This document shows, piece by piece, positions 63,042 to 64,000 of a stretch of DNA of 64,000 nucleotides. The position numbers were made by a program, and so were the translations under genes. This stretch comes from Daphnia pulex (lineage: Eukaryota; Arthropoda; Branchiopoda; Diplostraca; Daphniidae). Position 1 is the stretch's first letter; every line of letters begins with the position of its first letter. The notes under the pieces are model-generated. The model ran no database searches. It saw nothing but the letters and a program-made list of their open reading frames with translations, and was not told where the DNA came from. The stretch covers positions 2,170,001 through 2,234,000 of the forward strand of contig NC_060027.1 of NCBI RefSeq assembly GCF_021134715.1, in the 5' to 3' direction.

Positions 63042-63225
63042 ATGTCCGTTGACGTGTCCAACCTCGCCATCATGAGCAGTGGAATAGGCAACAACAACCA
63101 CAACAACAACAATCATCACCTGCAGCGGATGATTATCGCCAAACCGACCCAGCATCATTATTTGCTCCTGGTTCGGCTTCCAGCGCCGGCTCTCATCCAG
63201 CAGAGGTGCTGCTCATTCCGCCAAG
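63042..63225 (+). CDS. Possible alternative first coding exon, Asn/His-rich (partial)
   Basis: In-frame ATGs at 62994, 63042 and 63072 precede SSGIGNNNHNNNNHH. The exon ends at a donor CCAAG|GTAAAC (63226) in phase 1, the same phase as the exon ending at 61130, so both could splice into one downstream exon. A different frame (EQWNRQQQPQQQQSSPAADD) is also open and looks protein-like but has no ATG, so the frame is not certain. Confidence 0.35.
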
Positions 63226-64000
63226 GTAAACCCTTGCGTCAACTCCTTATTATTGCGTTACGTAGACTACCTGACGAGAAGGAAACGGTTGAGCAATTTT
63301 AGCCAACCGTTTGGCGACCCGGGAAATCGAATGAAATCTCCATACGCAATAGAGAGAGAGAGATAGAATGTCTCATCAAATTGCCCTCAAAAGGGCATCA
63401 GATGTTGTCTGGCCCTGCTGCTGCTACCTGGAGACCCTGGAACTTGTTTCACAATGTGAACAAGAGTGTGACTTGAATGCTCAAACGATTTGACTCGCTA
63501 TCAAGTCTATGAAATGATATCAAAAGAAACTAAAACGGCACTCGTCTATTATCAAACTCCGTCCTAATGTAACGATGATCGAAAAAAGAACTTTTTTTTG
63601 AACGCGGGACTGAATTTCCTGTGTCTACCTGTGAGTCTCTTAGACTTTTTGCGATGCCACTGGCCTCGTGACACGATAGAGTCGTCGGCCAAAAAAACAA
63701 AAACAAATTGACATTTGCACGCAGGTAGAAAGAAGAAGAAGAAGAAAAAAAAAACGAATTTTGTGTTTAAGTGCTGGCTTTTTTATAGTTGTGGGTTCGA
63801 CGGCTCGTTGAATTTGCGCCAGTCTATAAAATAGGGGAAGGTGCTGCTCGAATCAGACCGCGAAAACGGTCGCTCTGCTGGCCCGATTTAGGAATAGAAG
63901 TTGGAAAAATGTGTATCGACAAAAGACGGTTGCGGTCACAGAGCTTGCTTTGTTTAGCTACACAGTAGTTGAGCCTTCTTCTTTTTGTTTTTGTTTTCTT
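63226..64000 (+). other. Intron to the right edge
   Basis: Begins with the GTAAAC donor and contains GA and GAA microsatellites near 63348-63362 and 63728-63745. No further exon was identified before the window ends. Confidence 0.4.

Overview
The window is eukaryotic nuclear DNA from an arthropod, most likely a cladoceran crustacean (Daphnia-like). The genes are split by many short introns (about 50-100 bp) with ordinary GT-AG borders. The proteins are animal orthologues, and two secreted genes (a masquerade-like serine protease homologue and a CUB-domain protein) are of types familiar from crustaceans and insects. Species was not tested by a search. Every gene model was built by reading frames, splice sites and phases by eye and checking that the phases close.

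Layout, left to right: NRF-domain secreted protein (-); RFWD3-type RING/WD40 ubiquitin ligase (+); RhoGAP15B/ARAP-type RhoGAP (-); MYLIP/IDOL-type FERM-RING ligase (+); PDCD5 (-); SNRK kinase (+); alsin/ALS2 (+); ribosomal protein L17 with two intronic C/D-box snoRNA candidates (-); MEK1/2 (+); Integrator subunit INTS14 (-); CTDSPL/SCP phosphatase (+); ABHD4/5 hydrolase (+). A repeat-rich 5.7 kb stretch follows, holding a piggyBac-type MITE, a second inverted-repeat element and an unrecognised minus-strand gene candidate. Then come a CUB protein (-), CUEDC2 (-), a long masquerade-like serine protease homologue (-), ARFGAP2/3 (-), and the 5' end of a gene that leaves the window on the right (+).

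The genes are not an operon or one pathway. They are mostly single-copy housekeeping and signalling genes in alternating orientation. Several pairs are divergent over short gaps (NRF/RFWD3, RhoGAP/MYLIP, PDCD5/SNRK, RPL17/MEK, INTS14/CTDSPL, ARFGAP2/right-edge gene), and several converge with short tails (RFWD3/RhoGAP, MYLIP/PDCD5, ALS2/RPL17, MEK/INTS14).

I found no CRISPR array, rRNA, confident tRNA or retroviral remnant, and nothing I would call a new molecular system. The points most worth a second look are the 37.8-43.5 kb region (a MITE apparently inserted two bases before the natural stop codon of an unrecognised gene), the paired RPL17 intronic snoRNAs, a recurring CCATCTAGCGG-like promoter-proximal motif, stacked uORFs ahead of CTDSPL, and phase-matched alternative first exons at the right edge.
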